Part shown: in pieces, positions 1-9,851 of the stretch
Position numbering within the stretch: position 1 is the stretch's first letter
Layout: the number at the start of each line of letters is the position of its first letter
NCBI RefSeq assembly: GCF_014280035.1
Contig: NZ_CP047957.1
Location: 1,240,001 to 1,304,000, forward strand
DNA length: 64,000 nt
Reading direction: 5' to 3'
Origin: Synechococcus sp. A18-25c
GTDB lineage: Bacteria; Cyanobacteriota; Cyanobacteriia; PCC-6307; Cyanobiaceae
The notes under the pieces: generated by a model
Database searches by the model: none
The model's input: the letters and a program-made list of their open reading frames with translations, nothing else
Told to the model about the DNA's origin: nothing
Made by a program: the position numbers and the translations under genes

Positions 1-707
1 GTCGCTTGCTTCTGCAACACCTCAAGGCGAAAGGCGCGTCCGGTGTGGTGGTGCTGAACCGCACCATGTCTCGGGCTGAAGCCCTTGCAGCTGATTTTTC
101 AGATCTCCCAGTGCAATGTCGGCCTTTGGATGATCTGGATCACTGTTTGAGCACCTGCTCTCTCGTGTTCACCAGCACAGCAGCTGATGATCCGATCATC
201 GATGCCACGCGCTTACAACGCTTGAATCGTCGCAGTTCCCTGCGTTTGATCGATATCGGCGTTCCCCGCAACATCGCTGCGGATGTGGAGGGACTCTCCG
301 GTGTCGAGGCCTTCGACGTTGACGATCTCAAAGAGGTTGTTGAGCGCAACCAGGAAGCCCGTCAACAGGTCGCTCGAGAAGCTCAAGGACTTCTGGATCA
401 GGAGAGTCGATTGTTCCTCGAATGGTGGGACAGCCTGGAAGCCGTACCCACCATCAACAGGCTTCGCTCTTCACTCGAGTCGATCCGTGCCGAAGAGTTG
501 CAGAAGGCGTTGAGTCGCATGGGCCCCGATTTCTCGGCCCGTGAGCGCAAAGTTGTTGAAGCCCTCAGCAAAGGAATCATCAATAAGGTTCTGCACACCC
601 CAGTGACCGCGCTTCGTGCTCCTCAACAACGCAGTGAACGGCAGAATTCACTTTTGGTTGTGGAGCGACTTTTTGATCTCGCACAGGATGAAGATCAAGA
701 TCGCTAA
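1..707 (+). CDS. hemA: Glutamyl-tRNA reductase, C-terminal part (5' end outside window)
   Basis: This is the C-terminal half of glutamyl-tRNA reductase, which reduces glutamyl-tRNA to glutamate-1-semialdehyde, the first committed step of tetrapyrrole (chlorophyll, haem, bilin) synthesis. The reading frame enters from the left edge, so the N-terminal catalytic domain is not visible. What is seen is the end of the NADPH-binding domain (VVLNRTMSRAEALA, then FTSTAADDPII and DIGVPRNI) and the helical dimerisation domain ending in LSKGIINKVLHTPVTALR, which is typical of the family. glgC follows on the same strand after 133 bases. Confidence 0.96.
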   Translation, partial: RLLLQHLKAKGASGVVVLNRTMSRAEALAADFSDLPVQCRPLDDLDHCLSTCSLVFTSTAADDPIIDATRLQRLNRRSSLRLIDIGVPRNIAADVEGLSGVEAFDVDDLKEVVERNQEARQQVAREAQGLLDQESRLFLEWWDSLEAVPTINRLRSSLESIRAEELQKALSRMGPDFSARERKVVEALSKGIINKVLHTPVTALRAPQQRSERQNSLLVVERLFDLAQDEDQDR

Positions 708-840
708 CGCTCAGCAAGGTCTCTCTGTTGCTTGTCTAAATCTGATTCCCAGCAGTCTTGGTTGATCTGGTCCAAAGGTGTGCTGAGATCAGGAAAAGTC
801 CGGTAGGTTTACCCCCGCAAAGCCGATCTTCGGGGGCGGC

Positions 841-2136
841 ATGAAGCGCGTTCTGGCCATCATTCTCGGGGGAGGTGCGGGGACGCGTCTCTACCCACTC
901 ACCAAGATGCGGGCCAAGCCAGCTGTGCCGCTGGCAGGCAAATATCGTCTGATTGATATCCCGATCAGCAACTGCATCAATTCGGACATCAACAAGATGT
1001 ACGTGATGACGCAGTTCAACAGTGCGTCACTCAATCGGCACCTCAGCCAAACCTTCAACCTCAGCAATTCTTTCGGCGGTGGTTTTGTCGAAGTCCTCGC
1101 TGCTCAACAGACACCCGACAGTCCCTCTTGGTTTGAGGGCACGGCTGATGCGGTCCGCAAGTACCAGTGGTTGTTCCAGGAATGGGATGTCGATGAATAC
1201 CTGATCCTTTCCGGTGATCAGCTGTATCGCATGGACTACAGCCTTTTCATTGAGCACCACCGCAGGACCGGCGCAGATCTCACCGTTGCGGCCTTGCCGG
1301 TTGACCCCGCTCAAGCCGAGGCTTTCGGGCTGATGCGAACGGATGGAGATGGCAACATCCTTGAATTCCGTGAAAAGCCGAAGGGTGACTCGTTGCGGGA
1401 GATGGCCGTTGACACCTCCCGGTTTGGCTTGAGTTCCGAGTCCGCCAAAGAGCGCCCTTATCTGGCGTCGATGGGGATTTATGTCTTCAGTCGCAAGACG
1501 CTGTTCGACCTGCTGGATACGAACACCGACCACAAGGATTTCGGCAAAGAAGTTATTCCTGCATCACTGGCACGCGGTGACAAGCTCCAGAGCTATGTCT
1601 TCGACGACTACTGGGAGGACATCGGCACGATTGGTGCGTTCTATGAAGCCAACCTTGCTCTGACGCTGCAGCCAAAGCCTCCTTTCAGCTTCTACGACGA
1701 GAAGTTCCCCATCTACACCCGTCCCCGTTACCTGCCGCCTAGCAAGTTGGTGGATGCACAGATCACCAACTCGATTGTGGGTGAGGGTTCGATTCTCAAA
1801 TCTTGCAGTGTTCATCACTGCGTGCTTGGTGTGCGCAGTCGCCTCGAATCCGATGTGGTGCTCCAGGACACGCTGGTGATGGGTGCCGATTTCTTTGAAT
1901 CCAGCGAAGAACGTGCTGTTCTTAGTGAGCGTGGGGGGATTCCTCTCGGTGTGGGGCAAGGCACCACCGTGAAGCGAGCCATCCTTGACAAAAATGCCCG
2001 GATTGGTCGAAACGTCACCATCGTCAACAAGGATCACGTTGAAGAAGCGGATCGAGCAGAGCTCGGTTTCTACATCCGCAACGGAATCGTCGTCGTGGTG
2101 AAAAACGCCTCGATTGCCGATGGAACCGTGATCTGA
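841..2136 (+). CDS. glgC: Glucose-1-phosphate adenylyltransferase (ADP-glucose pyrophosphorylase)
   Basis: This enzyme makes ADP-glucose from ATP and glucose-1-phosphate, the committed step of glycogen synthesis in the cytoplasm. At 431 residues it has the usual cyanobacterial length. The N-terminal nucleotide-binding loop [12 protein letters not shown] (about residues 10-21) is followed by [19 protein letters not shown] and the nucleotidyltransferase domain. A C-terminal left-handed beta-helix region carries the usual allosteric site (family knowledge: activated by 3-phosphoglycerate, inhibited by phosphate). It lies directly upstream of gnd and pgl on the same strand, placing carbon storage beside the oxidative pentose phosphate genes. 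Confidence 0.98.
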   Translation: MKRVLAIILGGGAGTRLYPLTKMRAKPAVPLAGKYRLIDIPISNCINSDINKMYVMTQFNSASLNRHLSQTFNLSNSFGGGFVEVLAAQQTPDSPSWFEGTADAVRKYQWLFQEWDVDEYLILSGDQLYRMDYSLFIEHHRRTGADLTVAALPVDPAQAEAFGLMRTDGDGNILEFREKPKGDSLREMAVDTSRFGLSSESAKERPYLASMGIYVFSRKTLFDLLDTNTDHKDFGKEVIPASLARGDKLQSYVFDDYWEDIGTIGAFYEANLALTLQPKPPFSFYDEKFPIYTRPRYLPPSKLVDAQITNSIVGEGSILKSCSVHHCVLGVRSRLESDVVLQDTLVMGADFFESSEERAVLSERGGIPLGVGQGTTVKRAILDKNARIGRNVTIVNKDHVEEADRAELGFYIRNGIVVVVKNASIADGTVI

Positions 2137-2236
2137 TTTCTTGATCTGATTCCTCATTCCTGACACACATTGACCATGTTGCAGCCGACTTCGGTTGCCG
2201 TGGTCACACTGTGGGCACTGCAGTGTTCAGCTGACC

Positions 2237-3655
2237 ATGTCCAAGGCCCATTTCGGTTTGATTGGTCTCGGCGTGATGGGGGAAAACCTAGTCCTCAATG
2301 CCGAGAGCAATGGCTTCTCCAGTGTTGTCTACAACCGCACCTACGCCAAAACTGAAGAATTTCTAGAGGGACGTGGTGCTGGTAAAAACATCCAGGGCGC
2401 AACGGATTTAGCGGACTTCGTTAACAAATTGGAACGGCCCCGCCGCATCTTGATGATGGTCAAGGCCGGCGGCCCAGTGGATGCCGTGATCGAGCAGATC
2501 TCTCCCCTGCTCGAGCAGGGTGATTTGCTCATCGATGGTGGTAACTCCGAATATCACGACACCGAACGTCGTGTCGCCGAGCTGGAAAGCAAGAGCTTCG
2601 GTTTCATCGGCATGGGTGTTTCCGGCGGCGCTAAGGGAGCGCTGGAGGGCCCGAGCATGATGCCGGGCGGAACAAAAGCCTCTTACGACGCCATCGAGAG
2701 CTTGGTGACCAAGATGGCGGCCCAGGTCGACGATGGTCCTTGTGTCACCTACATCGGCCCGGGTGGATCAGGCCATTTTGTGAAGACCGTCCATAACGGC
2801 ATTGAATACGGCATTGAGCAGATCCTTGCGGAGGGGTACGACCTGATGAAACGGGTCGGTGGCATGACCGGGACGCAGATGGCCGATGTGTTTGCTCACT
2901 GGAATAACACTGAGGAACTTGCCTCTTACCTGGTGGAGATCACGGAGGTTTGTCTCCGCACTAAAGACCCCGAAGATGGTGCTGATCTCGTCGAAAAGAT
3001 TCAAGACAAGGCTGGCCAGAAAGGAACGGGGCTCTGGACTGTGGTGAGCGCGCTTCAGATGGGTGCTTCCGTCCCAACGATTTATGCGTCACTCAATGGT
3101 CGGGTGATGAGCTCCATGAAGGATCAACGCGTCAAGGCGGAATCCATCCTTCAGGGCCCTGCCATTCAGCCCTTCGACATGGGCACTCCGGCCGATGGCA
3201 TGGCTCCCCTGATGGATGCCATGGTTCTGGCCTGCATGGCTAGTTACGCCCAGGGCATGGAACTGCTCCGCATCGCGTCTGCCGAGCATGACTACAACCT
3301 GCACATGCCTTCGATCGCGCAGATCTGGAAGGGGGGGTGCATCATCCGTGCCCGTCTTTTGCAGCGCATCCAGGATGCTTTCAACGCCGATCCTCAGCTC
3401 GCCAATCTCCTCATCGACCCCTGGTTTGCCGATCAGGTGAATCGTCGTCTTCCCGGGTTGGCGACGATTGTGGCGGGCGCAGCAGCGGCCGGTGTCCCGG
3501 TGCCTTGTCTGAGCAGCACCCTCGATTACATCAATAGCTACCGCACCGCTCGTCTCCCCCAAAACCTCGTGCAGGCCATGCGGGATTGCTTCGGCTCCCA
3601 CACCTACGAGCGGGTTGATAAAGACGGCAGCTTCCACACCGAGTGGTTGGACTGA
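2237..3655 (+). CDS. gnd: 6-phosphogluconate dehydrogenase, decarboxylating
   Basis: This NADP-dependent enzyme converts 6-phosphogluconate to ribulose-5-phosphate and CO2 in the oxidative pentose phosphate pathway. The chosen ATG gives 472 residues beginning MSKAHFGLIGLGVMGENL, which places the GxGxMG dinucleotide-binding motif at the N-terminus as expected. An in-frame start 42 bases upstream adds residues with no family match. The substrate motif GVSGGAKGALEGPSMMPGG and the catalytic helix with HNGIEYG are present. The pgl start lies 10 bases after its stop, so both probably share one mRNA. Confidence 0.97.
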   Translation: MSKAHFGLIGLGVMGENLVLNAESNGFSSVVYNRTYAKTEEFLEGRGAGKNIQGATDLADFVNKLERPRRILMMVKAGGPVDAVIEQISPLLEQGDLLIDGGNSEYHDTERRVAELESKSFGFIGMGVSGGAKGALEGPSMMPGGTKASYDAIESLVTKMAAQVDDGPCVTYIGPGGSGHFVKTVHNGIEYGIEQILAEGYDLMKRVGGMTGTQMADVFAHWNNTEELASYLVEITEVCLRTKDPEDGADLVEKIQDKAGQKGTGLWTVVSALQMGASVPTIYASLNGRVMSSMKDQRVKAESILQGPAIQPFDMGTPADGMAPLMDAMVLACMASYAQGMELLRIASAEHDYNLHMPSIAQIWKGGCIIRARLLQRIQDAFNADPQLANLLIDPWFADQVNRRLPGLATIVAGAAAAGVPVPCLSSTLDYINSYRTARLPQNLVQAMRDCFGSHTYERVDKDGSFHTEWLD

Positions 3656-3665
3656 GGTCGGGCCC

Positions 3666-4382
3666 ATGAGCGCTTATCGCATTGAACGGGCCGAGTCCAA
3701 AGAGGCTCTCGCCCGGCGCGCTGCTGAGCACATCGGTGCTGCCATCGATCTTGCCCTTGATCAGCGGGACAGGGCGCAGGTTGCCTTGTCCGGTGGAACC
3801 ACGCCAGCTCAGGCCTATGCCTTGCTTGCTCATGAGCACCTCCCATGGGATCGGGTGGATGTGCTGCTTGGCGATGAACGTTGGGTGGCAGCTGACGATG
3901 AATCCAGCAACGCCCGCATGCTTCGTCAAACCTTGCTGACATCGGGGCAGCCCGGAGCCAAAGCCTGCTTCCATCCAGTTCCGACCATTTCACTGCCGTC
4001 GGCAGAAGCAAGTGCTGACGCTTTCTCAGATCTTCTGGGCACCATCTGTGATGGTCAACCGCCTGTCTTCGATCTCATGCTTCTGGGCCTTGGCGATGAC
4101 GGGCATACCGCGTCCCTGTTTCCCGGCACGGATGCACCAACGGTTTGCGATCGCTGGACCACCGTCGGTCGTGGCAAGGGCCTGGATCGGATCACCCTGA
4201 CGGCGCCCGTGCTCAGTGCAGCTCGCCAGGTGGTGTTTCTGGTGAGTGGTGAAGGCAAACGTCAGGCGCTGTCGCGTCTGCTCGATCCCGATGAGTCGCC
4301 GGAACGCACACCTGCCAAGCTGGTGCAACCGGGATCCGAAATCCTGGTGCTTGCTGATCAGGCTGCTTCCGAAGGTCTTTGA
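3666..4382 (+). CDS. pgl: 6-phosphogluconolactonase
   Basis: This enzyme hydrolyses 6-phosphogluconolactone to 6-phosphogluconate, the step just before Gnd. The protein is 238 residues from the ATG at 3666, of the normal DevB/SOL size. It shows ALSGGTTPAQAYALL near residue 42, the GDERWVAADDESSNARM block, and LGLGDDGHTASLFPG, all diagnostic of the family. The next gene begins on a TTG overlapping this stop by 4 bases, which suggests translational coupling. Confidence 0.96.
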   Translation: MSAYRIERAESKEALARRAAEHIGAAIDLALDQRDRAQVALSGGTTPAQAYALLAHEHLPWDRVDVLLGDERWVAADDESSNARMLRQTLLTSGQPGAKACFHPVPTISLPSAEASADAFSDLLGTICDGQPPVFDLMLLGLGDDGHTASLFPGTDAPTVCDRWTTVGRGKGLDRITLTAPVLSAARQVVFLVSGEGKRQALSRLLDPDESPERTPAKLVQPGSEILVLADQAASEGL

Positions 4383-4951
4383 CGATTCCCCCCTCTCAGC
4401 CCGCGCCTGAAATCAGAACGGTGGTTGCTGGCCAAGGGTTCCGTGAGTGGGCCAGTCTCAACGACACCATCATGGGTGGGGCCAGCAGCGCTGGTTGCCG
4501 TGTCACGGACCAGGGGCTGAGGCTCGAAGGTGAGGTGGTGAGTGAAGGCGGTGGTTTCGTCAGTTGCCGATCACCGGTGTTTCGTCCGCCCTTGGATCTC
4601 AGCGGTTTCAACGGTCTGCGCTTGACGCTGGATGGCGAGGGCCGCAGTTTCAAGGTGGCCGTGGCCTGCCGTGATGGTGTGCTCGGCCTCACTGAGCTGA
4701 TTCCCGGTGGTTTGCGCTGGGTGACCACGGTCGCGACGCAGCCATCGGCAACCACTGTGGTCGACATTCCTTTTGAACAGCTCAGGCCTGTGGTGAGAGC
4801 CAGTCCGGTCAGCCTGCCCGTGCGTTTCGATCCGTCCTGCATTACTCGCTTGCAGCTGCTGCACTCCCGTTTTGGTGATGATGGACAGGCCAATCCTGGC
4901 TACCGATCTGGGCCGATTCAGATGTTGCTGCGTTCGATTGATGCCTTCTGA
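4379..4951 (+). CDS. CIA30-family protein (complex I intermediate-associated 30-like)
   Basis: This 190-residue protein belongs to the CIA30 family, a galactose-binding-like beta-sandwich. The family hallmarks are WASLNDTIMGGASSAGC near the N-terminus, GGGFVSCRSP, and a late LLHSRFGDDGQANPGYRSGPI block. Mitochondrial CIA30 is a complex I assembly chaperone; the cyanobacterial role is not established here. The start is a TTG overlapping the pgl stop (TTGA). A GTG near 4421 is a possible alternative but would cut into conserved sequence. Its position in the gnd-pgl operon is seen; any link to NADPH or electron-transport complexes is inference. Confidence 0.85.
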   Translation: MTIPPSQPAPEIRTVVAGQGFREWASLNDTIMGGASSAGCRVTDQGLRLEGEVVSEGGGFVSCRSPVFRPPLDLSGFNGLRLTLDGEGRSFKVAVACRDGVLGLTELIPGGLRWVTTVATQPSATTVVDIPFEQLRPVVRASPVSLPVRFDPSCITRLQLLHSRFGDDGQANPGYRSGPIQMLLRSIDAF

Positions 4952-5315
4952 GCTCGGACCCTGCGCCGCACTCGAGACGCTCATCGCCGCGGCCGCGGAC
5001 GTCTGTAGCAAGCCTTATCAGCATGCTGTGCTGTCAGCTGAAGACGCCACTCCCGAGGACTACCAAGGTCGGATCGAGTGCCGCAATGGGGAGGGTGAGC
5101 GCCTGCGTGAGCTGGACCTGGAGTTGGAGATGTACCGGAGTGGTGTAGAGCTCAATCTCACCTTGGCTTGGGCTGACCAACCCGACAGGCCAATGCTGTG
5201 GCACGGCCAGCATCCGGTGTGGATGGATGGTGAAAGCGGCAAACGTTGCTCTTCACCTGCCGATGGTGCACCGCTGGAGGCCTTGGCCCGTCGACTCAGG
5301 GCCTTGCTGGCTTGA
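4941..5315 (+). CDS. Conserved hypothetical protein, 124 residues
   Basis: I do not recognise this family. The ATG at 4941 overlaps the end of the CIA30 gene by 11 bases and gives a 124-residue soluble protein with no signal peptide or membrane segment. The middle part is acidic (ERLRELDLELEMYRSG) and the tail is ALARRLRALLA. It is the last gene of the glgC-gnd-pgl run and meets the ilvD terminator converging from the other strand. Codon use matches its neighbours. Confidence 0.75.
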   Translation: MPSELGPCAALETLIAAAADVCSKPYQHAVLSAEDATPEDYQGRIECRNGEGERLRELDLELEMYRSGVELNLTLAWADQPDRPMLWHGQHPVWMDGESGKRCSSPADGAPLEALARRLRALLA

Positions 5316-5334
5316 GGCCAGCGATCTGATCAAT

Positions 5335-5368
5335 AAAAAACCACCGCTAGCACTGGTGCCTGCGGTGG
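5335..5368 (-). terminator. Rho-independent terminator of ilvD
   Basis: On the minus strand a 7-bp stem (CCACCGC/GCGGTGG) with an inner GCAC/GTGC stem is followed by a run of six T. It lies about 75 bases past the ilvD stop. On the plus strand the hairpin is preceded by A and not followed by T, so the terminator mainly serves ilvD. Confidence 0.85.
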
Positions 5369-5444
5369 CCGGGTGATGGGGATCCACATCATCCCAATCT
5401 GAGATCGGGAAGTCAACGCTAGATGTGGTGTGCTCGAGTCATTC

Positions 5445-7118
5445 TCAGTCGCAGTGGTCCGTGGTGGCACCACGGCTGGCACAGGCGACGAGCCGCGCGT
5501 ATTTGCCAAGAATGCCCGTGCGGTAGCGGGGTTCCGGTTTCGTCCAGGCGGCACGACGTCGTTCGAGTTCAGCCTCGTCCACATTTAGCTGCAGCAGCAG
5601 TTGATTGGCATCGACGGTGATGCTGTCGCCTTCCTGCACCAGGCCAATGGTGCCTCCGACGGCAGCTTCCGGAGCCACATGACCGACCACTAGGCCGTAG
5701 GAGCCTCCGCTGAAACGGCCGTCAGTGATCAACGCCACCTTTTCACCGAGCCCCTGACCGACGATGGCAGAGGTGGGCGAGAGCATTTCGCGCATCCCCG
5801 GACCACCGACGGGTCCTTCATTGCGAACCACCACCACATCACCGGGCTTGATCTGGCGATCGAGAATCGCGGCCAGGCAGGTTTCCTCGCTTTCGAATAC
5901 TCGAGCGGGGCCCGTCAGGACGGGTGTCTTCACACCACTGATCTTGGCCACGCTGCCCTCGATGGCCAGGTTGCCTTTGAGGACGGCCAGGTGACCCTTC
6001 TGATAGATGGGGTTTGAAATTGGGCGAATCACATCCTGGCCTGCGGGTGGTGTGGAGGGAACATCCGCCAGGACTTCTTTGAGGGTCTTGCCTTCGATCG
6101 TTCGGCAATCGCCGTGTAGCAAACCAGCATCCAGCAGTTGCTTCATCACCTGAGGAATCCCACCGGCTCGGTGCAGATCCACCGTGACGTATTGGCCGCT
6201 GGGCTTCAGGTCACAGAACACAGGCACGCGCTGGCGGATGCGTTCGAAGTCATCAATGCTCAGCTCAACACCAGCCGTGCGCGCGATGGCCAGGAGGTGC
6301 AGCACGGAGTTGGTGGATCCACCCACTGCCATGATCACGCTGATTGCATTTTCAAAGGCCTCTCGCGTCATCAGATCGAGGGGACGGATGTTGGCCTTCA
6401 CCGCGTCAAGCAACACCTCGGCCGAGCGTGCAGCACTGTCGGCTTTTTCCTGGTCCTCCGCAGCCATGGTGGAGCTGTAGGGCAGGCTCAGGCCCATGGT
6501 TTCGATGGCCGCGCTCATGGTGTTGGCAGTGAACATTCCGCCGCAGCTGCCGGCTCCCGGGCAGGCGTTTTTCTCCACTGCAGTGAGCTGCTCTTCATCG
6601 ATGTTGCCGTTGGTGAGCTGACCCACGGCCTCGAAGGCGCTCACCACGGTCAGATCACAGCCCCCCAGTTTTCCTGGTTTGATCGTGCCGCCATACACAA
6701 AGATGGACGGGATGTTCATGCGGGCCATCGCCAACATGGCGCCAGGCATGTTCTTGTCGCAGCCACCTACGGCCAGTACGCCATCCATGCTCTGGCCGTT
6801 GCAGGCGGTTTCGATGGCATCAGCGATCACTTCGCGGCTGACTAGGGAGTACTTCATCCCTTCCGTCCCCATCGAGATGCCATCACTGACGGTGATGGTC
6901 CCGAACATCTGAGGCATGCCTCCAGCGGCACGGGCGGCTTCAACAGCACGCTTGGACAGGTCGTCGAGTCCAACGTTGCAGGGTGTGATCGTGCTGTAGC
7001 CGTTGGCGATGCCCAGGATCGGCTTACCGAAGTCTTCGTCACCAAAACCGACAGCACGCAGCATGGCGCGGTTCGGGGAGCGTTGGATCCCCAGGGTGAC
7101 GGCGTCGGATCGAAGCAT
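5445..7118 (-). CDS. ilvD: Dihydroxy-acid dehydratase
   Basis: This Fe-S enzyme dehydrates dihydroxy-acids to 2-oxo acids in valine, leucine and isoleucine synthesis. The chosen ATG gives 557 residues beginning [20 protein letters not shown]; an upstream in-frame start adds 12 residues without support. Cluster-ligand regions are visible: PCNVGL near residue 48, [12 protein letters not shown] and [16 protein letters not shown]. The C-terminal [15 protein letters not shown] motif is intact. It is transcribed toward its own terminator and shows no operon partner. Confidence 0.97.
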   Translation of the reverse strand: MLRSDAVTLGIQRSPNRAMLRAVGFGDEDFGKPILGIANGYSTITPCNVGLDDLSKRAVEAARAAGGMPQMFGTITVSDGISMGTEGMKYSLVSREVIADAIETACNGQSMDGVLAVGGCDKNMPGAMLAMARMNIPSIFVYGGTIKPGKLGGCDLTVVSAFEAVGQLTNGNIDEEQLTAVEKNACPGAGSCGGMFTANTMSAAIETMGLSLPYSSTMAAEDQEKADSAARSAEVLLDAVKANIRPLDLMTREAFENAISVIMAVGGSTNSVLHLLAIARTAGVELSIDDFERIRQRVPVFCDLKPSGQYVTVDLHRAGGIPQVMKQLLDAGLLHGDCRTIEGKTLKEVLADVPSTPPAGQDVIRPISNPIYQKGHLAVLKGNLAIEGSVAKISGVKTPVLTGPARVFESEETCLAAILDRQIKPGDVVVVRNEGPVGGPGMREMLSPTSAIVGQGLGEKVALITDGRFSGGSYGLVVGHVAPEAAVGGTIGLVQEGDSITVDANQLLLQLNVDEAELERRRAAWTKPEPRYRTGILGKYARLVACASRGATTDHCD

Positions 7119-7171
7119 GTTGAATTCCGCCCTTTGGTGAACCATTTCCAACAACCTACCGGCCGTCCTGA

Positions 7172-7468
7172 TCAGTCCCTGGAGCCAAGATCTTCCAGTT
7201 GGCGTCGCACATCAGCGATGGCTGCATTCAATTGTTCGACGCGGGCCTCGAGGTGTCCTTCAGCTCCCACCGTCGGTTGATCACCAGCACTGATGGCTTC
7301 ACTGCCGTCCTGCATCCGCGGGGCGTAAAGCATGGAGCGCTGGTTCCGAAGCCGTCTGCGTCGATCTGCTTCGGATAGCAGCCACCAACCCAATCCTGCG
7401 GCCCCCAGGACCGCACCGCTCACCAGCGTTGCCAGGGTTCCTGAGGCCGAGTCCTGCTGCCGCACCAT
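7172..7468 (-). CDS. Small membrane-anchored hypothetical protein
   Basis: This is a 98-residue protein of unknown function. One hydrophobic segment ([21 protein letters not shown], about residues 12-32) is followed by a basic stretch ([12 protein letters not shown]) that suggests a cytoplasmic C-terminal part. The last 30 residues look like a short coiled coil ([19 protein letters not shown]). It sits between the upp-like gene and ilvD on the same strand, with 24 bases to the former, so it may be cotranscribed with it. Confidence 0.7.
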   Translation of the reverse strand: MVRQQDSASGTLATLVSGAVLGAAGLGWWLLSEADRRRRLRNQRSMLYAPRMQDGSEAISAGDQPTVGAEGHLEARVEQLNAAIADVRRQLEDLGSRD

Positions 7469-7492
7469 GGGCTTTTGTTGAGTCTTCCCAGA

Positions 7493-8110
7493 CTAGGTCG
7501 CCTGAGACGTTCTGATTCCCAGTCGTTGCAGGGGATCACCGATCCCTGGAAGGATGCGTTGCTGCTCATCCAGTTCAGCATCGATGCAGGCCGTGTGAAT
7601 GGTGATTTCGGGGTAGGTCTCGCCGATGCGTTTCAGACCCGGGCTCGCAGTGAGCGTGGTGATCACGCGAAGGCGTGGTGCTTCAACACCGAGTCGCTCC
7701 AGCGATCTCAACAGGTCGATCAGGTCGTCTCCCTGGCTGATCTGATCGAGCAATAGCACCACACCTGCCTGGGTTTCGATCGCCTCAGGAAGCCCTCCAA
7801 GGCAGAGCTCAGCGTTGGGAAGCACCTGCCGCGCGCCTTCCCAAAGATGCAGTGCTCCAGGAAGAATCGGCACCGCGAGTAGAGGAACCCCCGCTTCGAT
7901 CACTGTGCCCTCTGTGCTGGCCAGAGGCGTCTGAACGGTGTCGCGGCGGTGCGGTAACCAGTCACGCAAGGCCTCATAGGTGAGCCAGCGGCCGAGCTCT
8001 TCCATCGCGGTGCGACATAACGGCGCTGGAGTGCCCTGATGCCTCAGCACCGTCAGCCAGTGAGCAATAAGGGGGTGGGGCGGTACCACCACCCTGAGAG
8101 TCTTGGCCAT
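7493..8110 (-). CDS. Uracil phosphoribosyltransferase homologue with degenerate active site
   Basis: This 205-residue protein aligns along its length with Upp: PHPLIAHWLTVLR at the start, LTYEALRD near residue 43, VPILPGAL near 80 and a PGIGD-type end. Active UPRT needs the PRPP loop DPMLATGG; here the equivalent block around residues 120-130 reads LLDQISQGDDL. The conserved Arg of PILRAG is a Pro, and the uracil-binding GYIIPGLGDAGD region is RILPGIGDPLQ. The gene is intact with normal codon use, so it appears selected. I infer loss or change of catalytic activity, perhaps a regulatory or structural role. Automated pipelines would simply call it upp. Confidence 0.85.
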   Translation of the reverse strand: MAKTLRVVVPPHPLIAHWLTVLRHQGTPAPLCRTAMEELGRWLTYEALRDWLPHRRDTVQTPLASTEGTVIEAGVPLLAVPILPGALHLWEGARQVLPNAELCLGGLPEAIETQAGVVLLLDQISQGDDLIDLLRSLERLGVEAPRLRVITTLTASPGLKRIGETYPEITIHTACIDAELDEQQRILPGIGDPLQRLGIRTSQAT

Positions 8111-8163
8111 GGCACGTGGCTGGGCAGTTGTCTGCCATAACGTGACCGTTCAAGCTACGGCAA

Positions 8164-8727
8164 TTGCTTCCAGCAACCGCCGATCGTTTCCATTCCACTG
8201 CCGTGCCAGCTACTCCTCGTTTATCGTTCCGCCGCGTGGTGGTGTCCATGGCCATCGCACTGTCTCTGATGGTGGGTTTCTTGAGCAATGGCACTGCGGC
8301 TGAGGCGATCACAGCTCCTGAGCTGAGAGGCCAGCGCGCCGTGCAGGACATCAGCCAAGACATGCATGGTCGCGACCTGAAGGAAAAGGAGTTCCTCAAA
8401 GCTGATTTGCGCGAGGTGGATCTCAGTGCTGCTGATCTGCGTGGAGCGGTGATCAACACCTCACAACTTCAGGAGGCTGATCTGCGTGAGGCCGATCTGC
8501 AAGACGTGGTTGCCTTCTCCAGCCGTTTCGATGGCGCAGATCTGCGCGGCGCCAATTTCACCAACGCCATGCTGATGCAAAGTCGCTTCAACGATGCTGA
8601 GATCGAAGGAACCGACTTCACCAATGCGGTGATCGATCTTCCGCAGCTGAAGGCGCTGTGTGCACGGGCGAGTGGGGTGAACAGCAAGAGTGGCGTCAGC
8701 ACCCGTGAATCGCTGGGCTGCCGCTGA
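8164..8727 (+). CDS. Secreted pentapeptide-repeat protein, probably thylakoid lumen
   Basis: Pentapeptide repeats of the A(D/N)LXX type run from about residue 75 to 160 (ADLREVDLSAADLRGAVI, then ADLREADLQDVVAFSSRF), predicted to fold as a right-handed quadrilateral beta-helix. An N-terminal hydrophobic segment (VVVSMAIALSLMVGFLSN) ending before an AEA site is a signal peptide. The C-terminal LCARASGVNSKSGV block with a final Cys resembles lumenal pentapeptide proteins of cyanobacteria and plants. The start is uncertain: the TTG at 8164, a GTG at 8203 and later codons are all in frame; 8203 gives a more typical signal peptide. Function is unknown. Confidence 0.85.
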   Translation: MLPATADRFHSTAVPATPRLSFRRVVVSMAIALSLMVGFLSNGTAAEAITAPELRGQRAVQDISQDMHGRDLKEKEFLKADLREVDLSAADLRGAVINTSQLQEADLREADLQDVVAFSSRFDGADLRGANFTNAMLMQSRFNDAEIEGTDFTNAVIDLPQLKALCARASGVNSKSGVSTRESLGCR

Positions 8728-9851
8728 TGGCCAGCCGACTGCCTGTCACCGTAATCACCGGATTTCTGGGTGCCGGGAAAACAACCCTTCTGCGCCATCT
8801 GCTCACCACCAGTGGTCAGCGACTGGCCGTGATGGTGAACGAGTTTGGCACGGTCGGGCTGGACGGCGATCTGATCCGCAGCTGTGGTTTCTGCCCCGAG
8901 GAGGAGGTGGACGCACGTCTGGTAGAGCTGAACAACGGCTGCCTCTGCTGCACCGTTCAAGACGACTTTCTGCCCACGATGGAGACGCTGCTGCAGCGTT
9001 CCGACCAGCTCGATGGCATCGTCGTCGAAACCAGTGGGCTTGCGCTTCCAAGACCTTTGCTGCAGGCCCTGGAATGGCCAGAGATTCGCAAACGCGTCCA
9101 CGTCAATGGCGTGGTCACGGTGGTGGATGGTGAGGCGTTGAGTGCTGGAAGTCCGGTCGGTGACCCTGATGCTCTGGAGCGTCAGCGCCAGGACGACCCC
9201 AACCTGGATCACCTCACCGCCATCGACGAGTTGTTTGAGAACCAGCTCGCGTCAGCCGATTTGGTGCTGATCAGCCGTGGCGACCGCCTTGAGCCAAATC
9301 AGCTCAAGGCGGTGCAGCAGGACCTCGCGACGAGGTTGAGAGCCGGGGCTGAAACATTGGCCATCAGTCGCGGAGTTGTGGATCCCGCCCTCGTGCTCGG
9401 AATCGACGCCAAGAGCGAGGCGAAGGCCGAGGCTCATGATCATGAGCATGACCACGAGCATCACGGCCACAGCCACAGCCACGATCCCCGTGATGGTGAT
9501 GGGCATGATCACCACGACCATTCGCATGTGGAGGCCCTCAGCGGTCAGGTTCGCTGTGAAGGCTCCGTGTCCCGTCAGCAGCTGGAACAGTTGCTTCCTG
9601 ACTTTGTCCGCCGGCATGGGGTGATTCGGCTCAAGGGCCGCGTCTGGCTGGAGGGCAAGTCGTTGCCGCTCCAGATTCAGATGGTCGGTCCGCGTCTGGA
9701 CAGCTGGTTCGAAGCAGCGCCGGATCAGGCATGGCAGCCTGCTGGAGGCAGAGGCCTCGAACTGGTTGTGATCGGTCTTCAGGCCGATGCGGCAGATCGC
9801 TTGCAAGACAGCCTTCAACCCCTGATGTCATGCGCTCCAGCATCCACCTGA
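8727..9851 (+). CDS. CobW/COG0523 G3E-family GTPase with histidine-rich metal-binding region
   Basis: This 374-residue protein is a G3E P-loop GTPase of the COG0523 metallochaperone group. The Walker A motif GFLGAGKTTLL lies at about residues 12-22 and the metal-binding C-x-C-C motif (GCLCC) at 71-75. A long His/Asp-rich stretch of about 30 residues lies between the GTPase and the C-terminal CobW domain near residues 230-265. These features suggest zinc, or possibly cobalt, handling in the cytoplasm. The start overlaps the last base of the upstream stop, so it is probably cotranslated with the pentapeptide-repeat gene. I see no Zur box, so regulation is unknown. Confidence 0.9.
   Translation: MASRLPVTVITGFLGAGKTTLLRHLLTTSGQRLAVMVNEFGTVGLDGDLIRSCGFCPEEEVDARLVELNNGCLCCTVQDDFLPTMETLLQRSDQLDGIVVETSGLALPRPLLQALEWPEIRKRVHVNGVVTVVDGEALSAGSPVGDPDALERQRQDDPNLDHLTAIDELFENQLASADLVLISRGDRLEPNQLKAVQQDLATRLRAGAETLAISRGVVDPALVLGIDAKSEAKAEAHDHEHDHEHHGHSHSHDPRDGDGHDHHDHSHVEALSGQVRCEGSVSRQQLEQLLPDFVRRHGVIRLKGRVWLEGKSLPLQIQMVGPRLDSWFEAAPDQAWQPAGGRGLELVVIGLQADAADRLQDSLQPLMSCAPAST

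Noticed and set aside
9420-9540. CAT/CAC-rich stretch that looks like a tandem repeat
   Set aside because: It encodes the His-rich loop of the CobW-type GTPase and has no regular repeat unit.
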